Source: Pseudomonadota bacterium
Lineage (GTDB): Bacteria; Pseudomonadota; Alphaproteobacteria; Rhizobiales; Devosiaceae
DNA length: 5,144 bases
Assembly (NCBI GenBank): GCA_023427545.1
Contig: JAEZBF010000395.1
Span: forward strand, 1-5,144
Reading direction: 5' to 3'
Shown: positions 1 to 5,144 of the stretch, in pieces
How the letters are laid out: the number at the start of each line of letters is the position of its first letter
Position numbering within the stretch: position 1 is the stretch's first letter
Notes under the pieces: model-generated
Told to the model about the DNA's origin: nothing
Seen by the model: only the letters and a program-made list of their open reading frames with translations
Database searches by the model: none
Translations under genes and position numbers: made by a program

Positions 1-999
1 CTCAAGGAGATCTGGGAGATTCCCGAATCTCTGCACGAGGCCGGCCGAGTCGACCATTATCTCGGCTATCCGCTCGACGACCGCACCAGCGGCGGTGGCT
101 TCTGCTACCACGCCGCCAACCGGCGCATCTATCTCGGCTTAGTGGTGCACCTCGACTACGCCAACCCCACGCTTTCCCCGTTCGACGAGTTCCAGCGGTT
201 CAAGCGGCATCCGTCCATCGCCCGGCTTCTCGAGGGCGCGACGCGCATCAGCTACGGCGCCCGGGCGCTGACGTCGGGGGGCTGGCAGTCGATCCCGCAG
301 TTCGGGTTTGCCGGTGGCGCGCTGATCGGCTGCGCTGCGGGCTACATGAACGTTCCGGCGCTCAAGGGTATCCACAACGCGATCCGCTCCGGCATGCAGG
401 CGGCAGACGCGGTGGCGTCGGCTATTGCCGCTGGCCGCGCCAACGATCTTCTGGACCTCGAGGTCCATCCGGAAATTCGTGCCGAGCTCTACCCCGTCCG
501 CAACGTCAAGCCGCTGTGGGCGAGCTTCGGCACGCGCCTGGGTGTGATGCTGTCGGGGGCCGAGATGTGGTGCAACACCATCTTCGGCGGCTCGCCCCTC
601 GGAACTCTGAAGCATCGCAAGGCCGACCACGCCGCGCTTGCGCCCAAGGCAGAGGCGCAACCGCTCACCTACCCGCGCCCGGACAACGTGACCACATTCG
701 ACCGCTCGGCAGCGGTGTACCTCGCCGGCATCGTCCATGACGAGGATCAGCCCGTCCATCTTCGGCTGGCCGATCCCGCCGTCCCGGTGCGCGACAACCT
801 TCCACGGTATGGCGAGCCGGCCCCCCTCTATTGCCCGGCAGGTGTCTACGAGCTCGCGACGGAGGACGGCGCACCGGTCTTCCGCATCCACCCGGCCAAC
901 TGCGTCCACTGCAAAACGTGCGACATCAAGGATCCCGCACAGAACATAACCTGGGTGCCTCCAGAAGGGGGCAGCGGGCCCAACTACAGCGGCATGTGA
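1..999 (+). CDS. Electron transfer flavoprotein-ubiquinone oxidoreductase (ETF-QO), C-terminal part
   Basis: ETF-QO is a membrane-associated FAD and 4Fe-4S enzyme. It takes electrons from reduced ETF, for example from fatty acid and amino acid oxidation, and passes them to ubiquinone. The frame is open from base 1, giving 332 codons to a TGA; family members are about 550 residues, so roughly 215 N-terminal residues, including the first FAD-binding motif, lie outside the window. Visible family signatures are LGYPLDDRTSGGGFCYH (codons 21-37), LDYANPTLSPFDEFQRFKRHP (starting near codon 51), and the second flavin-contacting stretch around GYMNVPALKG (codons 114-123). The C-terminal cluster domain has all four expected cysteines, at bases 832, 901, 910 and 919, in the spacing C-x22-C-x2-C-x2-C, within NCVHCKTCDIKDPAQNITW. 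The end at PNYSGM is typical of the family, so the 3' end is intact. A GTG at 142 is internal, not the start, because the conserved sequence continues upstream of it. A 146-base gap separates it from the next gene. Confidence 0.97.
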   Translation, partial: LKEIWEIPESLHEAGRVDHYLGYPLDDRTSGGGFCYHAANRRIYLGLVVHLDYANPTLSPFDEFQRFKRHPSIARLLEGATRISYGARALTSGGWQSIPQFGFAGGALIGCAAGYMNVPALKGIHNAIRSGMQAADAVASAIAAGRANDLLDLEVHPEIRAELYPVRNVKPLWASFGTRLGVMLSGAEMWCNTIFGGSPLGTLKHRKADHAALAPKAEAQPLTYPRPDNVTTFDRSAAVYLAGIVHDEDQPVHLRLADPAVPVRDNLPRYGEPAPLYCPAGVYELATEDGAPVFRIHPANCVHCKTCDIKDPAQNITWVPPEGGSGPNYSGM

Positions 1000-1130
1000 T
1001 TGGAGCGTTACGCCCGCGAATGCTCTATGCTGCTGCTTCGGCTGCGCCTCGCCGGCGCGCCGCGGCTTGCTCGCAAGTCGCAAAATAGACAATCTTTGCG
1101 CCAACACCGCTCGGCCTGACGGCCGCTCAT

Positions 1131-1134
1131 GGAG
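1131..1134 (+). promoter_or_regulatory. Ribosome binding site for the TPR gene
   Basis: GGAG lies 11 bases before the GTG at 1146. It is slightly far but is the only Shine-Dalgarno-like match near this start. It supports GTG 1146, which is also the start that gives an intact signal peptide. A short hairpin (CGGCC at 1112-1116, GGCCG at 1121-1125, loop TGAC) sits just upstream; I see no reason to call it regulatory. Confidence 0.45.
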
Positions 1135-1145
1135 TTCCAGTCCTC

Positions 1146-2894
1146 GTGACCCAAAACCTGCGCCACCTTTCCCGCCTTGCGCTGGCCCTGATAGCCTCGG
1201 TGAGCCTCAGCGCTGGCCTGCTCTCGCCCGCGCTCGCGGAGCAGAAAATCGGCGCCACGTCGGGCTACCTTGCCGGCCAGCAGGCGCTTAACGACCTGCG
1301 CACCGGCGACGCCGCGACGTTCCTCCAGGAAGCCGCGAACTCCGAAGCGGACAACCCGTTCGTCGTCAGCAGGGCCGTCCTTGCGCTCGCTGCCGATGGC
1401 CGGGTCGAAGAATCCGCGGAGATGGCCAAGAAGCTTCTGGCGATCGACGCGCAGAACGAGGTCGCCCATCTCGTCATCGCCACGGTCGAGCTTAAGAACG
1501 GCCAATACGCCCGGGTCGAGACGGAACTCGCCAACGTCGGCACCGATACCTTTCCCGGCCTGACCGCCACCATCCTTCATGCCTGGGCAATGGTCGGTGA
1601 CGGCAAGCTCAAGGCGGCCGAGGACATCCTCGGCAAGATGAGCGACGAGGGCCTTGCCGACTTCCTCGTCTTCCACCGCGCGCTCATGGCTGACGTGGCG
1701 GGAGACGCCGAGACCGCGAGCAACCTGATGATGGCCGCCTATGACGCCGACCCGCAGGTCGCGCGCCTGGTCGAGGCTTACGCGCGCATGCTCGGCAATG
1801 CGGGCAAGTTCGACGAAGCCCTCAGCATCATCGGCAAGTTCGAATCGACCGGCGCGACGCATCCGTTGGTTACGGCAGTGAAGCAGGCGCTCCAGAAGAA
1901 GGAGCGCCCCGGCAAGTTCGCCGACGACGTTCAGTCCGGCGCGGCGGAGATGTTCCACTCGATCGGCATCGCCCTTTCGCGCGACCAGAGCGCGGATTAT
2001 GCGGCCATGTTCCTGCGCCTCGGCATGTATCTCGACCCGCAGTCGGACATCGTCGCGATGTCGCTGGCCGAGCTGTTCGATTCGCGCGACCAGCACGACG
2101 AGGCGAACTCCCTCTACGAGGTGATCCCCTCCACCTCCCCGATGAAGCCGCTTGCGACGGTCCGTCAGGCCGAGAACCTCGACGCCATGGGGAACCGGGC
2201 CGAGGCGATCAGCAGCCTCACCGCGATCATCAATTCCCGTCCGAACGATCTCGACGCGGTGTCCGTGCTCGGCGATCTCTACCGTGACGACGAGCGCTAC
2301 GCCGAAGCCGCAGCGACCTACACCAAGGCGCTCGAGATCACGGGAGGGAAGACCCCGGCGGACTGGCGCTTCTACTACGTCCGCGGCATTGCCTATGAGC
2401 GCAACAAGGAATGGCCCAAGGCCGAGGCGGACTTCCTCAAGGCCCTCGACCTGAACCCCGACCAGCCGCAGGTGCTCAACTATCTCGGCTACAGCTGGGT
2501 CGATAAGGGCCTCAACCTCACCCGCGCGCTGGAGATGATCCAGAAGGCGGTGAGCGCGGCGCCCAACGATGGCTACATCATCGACAGCCTGGGCTGGGCC
2601 TTCTACCGCCTCGGCCGCTACAAGGAAGCGGTGCAGGTGCTCGAGCAGGCGGTGCAGCTGCTGCCCAACGATCCCGAGATCAACGACCACCTCGGCGACG
2701 CCTACTGGCGTGTCGACCGCAAGCTCGAGGCGCGGTTCCAGTGGACCGTCGCCTCATCGATGGACGAGAAGGGCGAGGTCAAGGCACGCGTCGCGCCCAA
2801 GCTCGCCGGCGGACTCGATGCCGCGCCGGTGGACGAGGACAGCAAGCCCATCGTCGAAGCGCCCAAGCCAAGCACCCAGGCGTCAGCGCAATAG
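1146..2894 (+). CDS. Secreted tetratricopeptide repeat (TPR) protein, ispE-linked
   Basis: The 582-residue protein opens with a Sec signal peptide: a basic n-region (MTQNLRHLSR), a hydrophobic core to about residue 28, and a likely cleavage at ALA|EQ after residue 31, which predicts a periplasmic protein. There is no lipobox cysteine. The mature part is helical and rich in TPR-like pairs. Degenerate repeats fill about 40-340, and clear TPRs run from about 369 to 525, for example DLDAVSVLGDLYRDDERYAE, a repeat around YYVRGIAYERNKEWPKAEAD, and SLGWAFYRLGRYKEAVQVLE. The block LNYLGYSWVDKGLNLTRALE (about 444-463) to HLGDAYWRVDRKLEARFQW is the most conserved-looking part and resembles TPR proteins annotated across Proteobacteria. 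The tail from about 550 is a low-complexity, probably disordered segment rich in P, A and D. The TAG stop is one base from the ispE start, so the two are probably cotranscribed and translationally coupled. TPR domains bind other proteins; the partner is unknown, and an envelope scaffold or assembly role is only inference. Confidence 0.9.
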   Translation: MTQNLRHLSRLALALIASVSLSAGLLSPALAEQKIGATSGYLAGQQALNDLRTGDAATFLQEAANSEADNPFVVSRAVLALAADGRVEESAEMAKKLLAIDAQNEVAHLVIATVELKNGQYARVETELANVGTDTFPGLTATILHAWAMVGDGKLKAAEDILGKMSDEGLADFLVFHRALMADVAGDAETASNLMMAAYDADPQVARLVEAYARMLGNAGKFDEALSIIGKFESTGATHPLVTAVKQALQKKERPGKFADDVQSGAAEMFHSIGIALSRDQSADYAAMFLRLGMYLDPQSDIVAMSLAELFDSRDQHDEANSLYEVIPSTSPMKPLATVRQAENLDAMGNRAEAISSLTAIINSRPNDLDAVSVLGDLYRDDERYAEAAATYTKALEITGGKTPADWRFYYVRGIAYERNKEWPKAEADFLKALDLNPDQPQVLNYLGYSWVDKGLNLTRALEMIQKAVSAAPNDGYIIDSLGWAFYRLGRYKEAVQVLEQAVQLLPNDPEINDHLGDAYWRVDRKLEARFQWTVASSMDEKGEVKARVAPKLAGGLDAAPVDEDSKPIVEAPKPSTQASAQ

Positions 2895-2895
2895 C

Positions 2896-3765
2896 GTGAT
2901 CGCGACTGAGGCGGCGCCGGCCAAGATCAACCTGGCGCTGCACGTCGTCGGCCGCAGGGCCAACGGCTATCACGAGCTGCGCAGCCTCGTGGTCTTCGCC
3001 GATATTGCCGATGAGCTCGACGCGACACCTGCCGAGCGCGACAGCCTGACCATCGCCGGTCCGTTCGCCACCGGCCTCTCGAATGGCGAGGCGAACCTCG
3101 TCAGCCGTGCGGTGGCGGCGTTCCGCCAGCGGTGGCCGGAGGCGATCAAGGGCGGGCTGAAGCTTGCGCTGCGCAAGAACCTGCCGGTTGCGGCAGGGCT
3201 CGGCGGCGGCTCCGCCGATGCCGCCGCGGTGCTGCGCCTGCTGGCTGGCCTCGCCCCACGGTCCGTTCCGCTGTCCGAACTCACCGCACTCGCCGCGAGT
3301 ATCGGTGCGGATGTTCCCGCCTGCCTCATCTCGCGGCCGCTCGAGCTTCGGGGCGTCGGCGAGATCGTCACCCCGGTCCGGAGCTTCCCCGCCTGCCACC
3401 TCGTGCTGGTCAACCCGCTGCAGCCGGTGGTTACCGCCGATGTCTTCCGCCGCCTTGAGCAGCGTGACAACCCGCCGCCACCGGCCTTACCGCAACCGCT
3501 CACCCGTCCCGAGCTCGCGCTCTGGCTGGAGGAGACCCGCAACGACCTTCAGCCCCCCGCTATCCGACTGCTGCCGGTGATCGGCGAACTGATCGAGACG
3601 ATGGGGCGGACGCAGGGCTGCGTCCTTGCGCGGATGACGGGGAGTGGGGGCACGGTGTTCGGGCTTTTCGGCTCGAGTGCGCAGGCGCATCAGGCGGCTC
3701 ACGACCTGCGCGCACGCTCGCCGGGCTTTTGGGTGGCCGCTGCGCCGGTGATCCTGCCGGAGTGA
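2896..3765 (+). CDS. ispE: 4-diphosphocytidyl-2-C-methyl-D-erythritol kinase (IspE)
   Basis: This cytoplasmic GHMP-family kinase phosphorylates the 2-hydroxyl of CDP-methylerythritol with ATP in the non-mevalonate (MEP) route to IPP and DMAPP. The protein has 289 residues, normal for the family. The N-terminal signature APAKINLALHVVGRRANGYH contains Lys10. The GHMP ATP-binding loop is PVAAGLGGGSADAA at 97-110, and IGADVPACL (136-144) carries the likely catalytic Asp139; Lys10 and Asp139 match the E. coli catalytic pair (Lys10/Asp141). RGVGE at 152-156, NDLQPPA at 216-222 and the C-terminal glycine motif RMTGSGGTVFGLF (246-258) complete the set. The frame stays open far upstream, but only GTG 2896 puts the conserved Lys at residue 10 and avoids a large overlap with the TPR gene. 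There is no good Shine-Dalgarno; the one-base gap after the TPR stop suggests reinitiation by terminating ribosomes. A proline-rich stretch (NPPPPALPQP, 192-201) is probably a surface loop. Confidence 0.97.
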   Translation: MIATEAAPAKINLALHVVGRRANGYHELRSLVVFADIADELDATPAERDSLTIAGPFATGLSNGEANLVSRAVAAFRQRWPEAIKGGLKLALRKNLPVAAGLGGGSADAAAVLRLLAGLAPRSVPLSELTALAASIGADVPACLISRPLELRGVGEIVTPVRSFPACHLVLVNPLQPVVTADVFRRLEQRDNPPPPALPQPLTRPELALWLEETRNDLQPPAIRLLPVIGELIETMGRTQGCVLARMTGSGGTVFGLFGSSAQAHQAAHDLRARSPGFWVAAAPVILPE

Positions 3766-3775
3766 TGGCGTGCCC

Positions 3776-3873
3776 GGACCTCGTGGTTGGTGGCTCGACA
3801 AGCTCGCCATGAGGGGCACCATGAGGTCCTCACCAACGCTCAGTAGCCCCGATGGTGAGCCTGTCGAACCACG
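3776..3873. repeat. REP-like imperfect palindrome between convergent genes; possible bidirectional terminator
   Basis: The spacer between the convergent ispE and polyprenyl synthase genes can fold into a long hairpin. CGTGGTT (3782-3788) and TCGACAAGCTCGCCAT (3795-3810) pair with ATGGTGAGCC (3852-3861) and TGTCGAACCACG (3862-3873), with one mismatch, one G-U pair and a six-base bulge (3789-3794) on the left arm. GGGGC (3813-3817) pairs with GCCCC (3846-3850) inside it. A competing smaller hairpin pairs GGACCTCGTGGT (3776-3787) with ACCATGAGGTCC (3818-3829). The right arm reads like a dispersed repeat core that I associate with sphingomonad genomes. No T-run follows either arm, so a classical intrinsic terminator is not shown, although the position between two 3' ends fits a terminator or mRNA-stabilising role. 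Pairing is read directly; the repeat-family identity is from memory, and function is inference. Confidence 0.65.
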
Positions 3874-3891
3874 CGGGCGTGGCATTGCGCG

Positions 3892-4911
3892 CTAGTACGC
3901 CCGCGAGACCGTGAAGCCGGCGATGTCGGCGAGGGTGGTCTTGAGCTCGGAGGCGGGCAGGGAGCGCAGCGCTTCGCGGGCGCGGCGGGCATGGTCCTCG
4001 GCCTGCTCCAATGTCCGCTCAAGTGCGCCGTGGCGCTCGAGGATCGCGGTGACGGCGCGTTGCGACGCTTCGGACGCATCTGCGTGGCCGAGCGCTGCGA
4101 CGATGGTTTCGCGCTCGGATGGGCTGGCCGCCTGCAGCGCGAGAATGACCGGCAGGGTCATCTTGCCCTCGCGCAGGTCGTCGCCCGTATTCTTGCCCAT
4201 GGCGCCGCTCTCGCCGCGGTAGTCGAGCACGTCGTCCACCAGCTGGAAGGCGCAGCCGAGCTCGTGACCGTACTGCTTGAGCGCCTCGCGTCCACGTGCG
4301 TCGGCGCCGCCGGACATTGCACCGACTTCGCAGGCGGCTTCGAACAGCGTCGCCGTCTTGGCGCGAATGACTTCGTCGTAGTCCTCGGGCGTCGTCTCGA
4401 GATCGCGCGTACGCTCGAGCTGGAAAACTTCGCCTTCGGCGATGATCGACGACGCCTTGGCCAGCACCGCAAGCGAAGCAAGATCGCCGGTCTCGACCAT
4501 CATCATGAAGGCCTGGCCGAGCAGGAAATCGCCCACCAGCACGCTGGCCTGGTTGCTCCAGATGACGCGCGCCGCCGGGCGGCCGCGGCGCATCTCGCTC
4601 TCATCGACGACGTCGTCGTGGAGCAGGGTCGCGTTGTGCAGGAATTCGACCGAGGCCGCGAAGTTGATGTGCGTGCCGGTCGAGCGGCCGAACAGCTGCG
4701 CCGAGGCGACGCAGAGCATGGGCCGCAGGCGCTTGCCGCCGGCTTCGATGAGATAGCGGGCGAGGGCTGGGACCGTCTCGACGTGCGACTGCGCGCGCGA
4801 GAGGATCATCGCGTTGACGCGTGCCATGTCGGCATGAGTCGCCGCCAGCAGCCGATCGAGAGCGCCGGCGCCCGTTGGCTCCTGGGCGGCGATTGGCTGC
4901 GAAAACACCAT
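3892..4911 (-). CDS. ispB: Long-chain (all-E) polyprenyl diphosphate synthase, ubiquinone side-chain type
   Basis: The enzyme extends an allylic diphosphate with IPP units to make the prenyl tail for ubiquinone. The 339-residue protein has all class hallmarks: GGKRLRP at 58-64, the first aspartate-rich motif DDVVD at 99-103 followed by ESEMRRG, LVGDFLL from 125, RAKTATLF at 183-190, the second aspartate-rich motif DDVLD at 226-230, and GKNTGDDLREGKMTLP at 239-254. The residue five positions before the first DDxxD is Ala94 in HNATLLHDD, a small residue rather than the bulky aromatic that limits chain length in short-chain synthases, so a long product is expected. Eight versus ten units cannot be read from the sequence; Q-10 is usual in sphingomonads. 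The frame extends upstream to a GTG at 4965, but ATG 4911 is preferred because of its Shine-Dalgarno and because the upstream GTG overlaps the likely promoter. It converges with ispE and diverges from the methyltransferase gene. Confidence 0.95.
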   Translation of the reverse strand: MVFSQPIAAQEPTGAGALDRLLAATHADMARVNAMILSRAQSHVETVPALARYLIEAGGKRLRPMLCVASAQLFGRSTGTHINFAASVEFLHNATLLHDDVVDESEMRRGRPAARVIWSNQASVLVGDFLLGQAFMMMVETGDLASLAVLAKASSIIAEGEVFQLERTRDLETTPEDYDEVIRAKTATLFEAACEVGAMSGGADARGREALKQYGHELGCAFQLVDDVLDYRGESGAMGKNTGDDLREGKMTLPVILALQAASPSERETIVAALGHADASEASQRAVTAILERHGALERTLEQAEDHARRAREALRSLPASELKTTLADIAGFTVSRAY

Positions 4912-4914
4912 CGG

Positions 4915-4920
4915 CTCCTC
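4915..4920 (-). promoter_or_regulatory. Ribosome binding site fixing the polyprenyl synthase start
   Basis: On the minus strand, AACGAGGAGCCGATG places GAGGAG three bases before the ATG at 4911; counting only GAGG, the gap is five bases. This is the best Shine-Dalgarno match in the window and favours ATG 4911 over the upstream in-frame GTG at 4965, which would add 18 residues of low-conservation character (MPRRPAQHPSAGRSNEEP). Confidence 0.6.
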
Positions 4921-4944
4921 GTTGCTGCGACCGGCGGAGGGATG

Positions 4945-4971
4945 TTGAGCCGGGCGCCTCGGCACTATACT
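4945..4971 (+). promoter_or_regulatory. Candidate sigma-70-type promoter for the TrmN6-like gene
   Basis: TTGAGC (4945-4950) and TATACT (4966-4971) match the -35 and -10 consensus at 4 of 6 and 5 of 6 positions. The 15-base spacer is shorter than the usual 17. A start near 4978 would give a leader of about 27 bases before ATG 5005. The -10 is more convincing than the -35. Confidence 0.4.
4964..4969 (-). promoter_or_regulatory. Candidate -10 element for the polyprenyl synthase gene, overlapping the plus-strand -10
   Basis: The minus strand reads TATAGT from 4969 to 4964, 5 of 6 to the -10 consensus, because the site is nearly symmetric (GGCA-CTATAC-TGCC at 4961-4974). A start near 4957 would leave a leader of about 46 bases before ATG 4911 and would place the alternative GTG 4965 upstream of the transcript. 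I see no good -35 in the GC-rich sequence at the expected distance. Confidence 0.35.
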
Positions 4972-5004
4972 GCCTACGGGCAGCCAGCCCGCGGATTTTG
5001 CGCG

Positions 5005-5144
5005 ATGTCCCTAGACCAGCCGGTGCCCAATGTAAAACACGAAACTCTGACGCGCGACGCCTTTCTGGGTGGCCGGCTGGTCCTCTCGCAGCCGGCGAAG
5101 GGCTTCCGCGCGGGCGTGGATTCGGTGCTGCTGGGCGCGGCGGT
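5005..5144 (+). CDS. TrmN6-like tRNA/N6-adenine methyltransferase, N-terminal fragment
   Basis: Only the first 46 codons are inside the window; the gene runs off the right edge. The segment TRDAFLGGRLVLSQPAKGFR (residues 16-35), followed by AGVDSVLLGAAV (36-47, the last codon incomplete), matches the N-terminus of the family annotated as tRNA1(Val) (adenine-37-N6)-methyltransferase (TrmN6/YfiC) or simply methyltransferase. That family typically has D-x-LLGGR-x-x-x-x-QP followed by GYR-A-x-D-x-VLLAAAV. The Asp in GVDSVLL precedes the SAM-binding Rossmann fold, and the catalytic NPPY motif would lie beyond the edge. ATG 5005 is the natural start, as the conserved part begins about 15 residues in; its Shine-Dalgarno is weak (GGA at 4993-4995). 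It diverges from the polyprenyl synthase gene. The substrate cannot be decided from this fragment, since related alphaproteobacterial proteins are often unassigned. Confidence 0.82.
   Translation, partial: MSLDQPVPNVKHETLTRDAFLGGRLVLSQPAKGFRAGVDSVLLGAA

Noticed and set aside
1003..1025. Stem-loop after the ETF-QO stop (GAGCGTT paired with AATGCTC, 9-base loop)
   Set aside because: The seven-pair stem includes a G-T pair and no T-run follows; it is too weak to call a terminator.
1054..1066. Self-complementary GGCGCGCC and CCGCGG run in the 1000-1145 spacer
   Set aside because: Short GC palindromes are expected by composition, and no larger structure or operator pattern is visible.
1067..1093. 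Possible promoter before the TPR gene (TTGCTC with GACAAT, 15-base spacer)
   Set aside because: Both hexamers match weakly and the spacing is short. An independent promoter in the 146-base gap is plausible, but this site is not good enough to list.
139..1107. 322-codon minus-strand frame opposite ETF-QO
   Set aside because: The plus strand carries unmistakable ETF-QO motifs including the four-cysteine cluster site; the antisense product is low-complexity and arginine-rich.
1008..2690. 560-codon open frame on the minus strand opposite the TPR gene
   Set aside because: It is an antisense shadow created by GC-biased codon use. Its translation is rich in H, R, V, G and L without recognisable motifs, while the plus strand encodes clear TPRs with a signal peptide.
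2569..2895. Upstream in-frame extension of ispE inside the TPR gene
   Set aside because: The extension is serine- and arginine-rich out-of-frame translation of TPR codons, and the conserved IspE N-terminus begins just after GTG 2896.
2779..3542. Minus-strand frames opposite ispE
   Set aside because: They are shadows of a complete IspE with all GHMP kinase motifs, and have no motifs of their own.
3487..4079. Short minus-strand frames crossing the palindromic spacer
   Set aside because: Their translations cross the repeat (ending in residues such as VVRQAHHRGY) and neighbouring genes out of frame; such peptides are a familiar artefact of this kind of repeat.

Overview
The window is GC-rich, gene-dense chromosomal sequence from an alphaproteobacterium. 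Sphingomonadales (Sphingomonas, Novosphingobium, Erythrobacter and relatives) is the most likely order. The basis is strong G/C preference at third codon positions, the alphaproteobacterial character of all five proteins, and a palindromic spacer built on the core GTGAGCCTGTCGAACCAC, a type of dispersed repeat that I associate with sphingomonad genomes. The order-level assignment is inference. I saw no transposase, phage, CRISPR, toxin, defence, tRNA or rRNA sequence.

Layout from left to right: (1) positions 1-999, plus strand, the C-terminal 60% of electron transfer flavoprotein-ubiquinone oxidoreductase (ETF-QO), cut by the window edge. (2) A 146-base spacer, then at 1146-2894 a secreted 582-residue tetratricopeptide repeat (TPR) protein starting at GTG. 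(3) One base later, ispE at 2896-3765, also GTG-started, the GHMP kinase of the MEP isoprenoid pathway. (4) A 126-base spacer between convergent genes, mostly filled by a REP-like imperfect palindrome (3776-3873). (5) On the minus strand, a long-chain polyprenyl diphosphate synthase (ispB type) at 4911-3892. (6) A 93-base divergent spacer with a near-symmetric -10-like element. (7) From 5005 to the right edge, the first 46 codons of a TrmN6-like tRNA/N6-adenine methyltransferase.

Three of the five genes share a quinone and isoprenoid theme. IspE helps make IPP and DMAPP, the IspB-type synthase joins these into the ubiquinone side chain, and ETF-QO passes electrons into ubiquinone. The TPR protein is tightly coupled to ispE but has no evident biochemical tie to it. 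A TPR gene of this kind also lies near ispE in other Proteobacteria.

This is an ordinary housekeeping region, and I found no convincing undescribed system. The points most worth a second look are the palindromic spacer, the conserved but unexplained TPR-ispE linkage, and the symmetric divergent promoter candidate.
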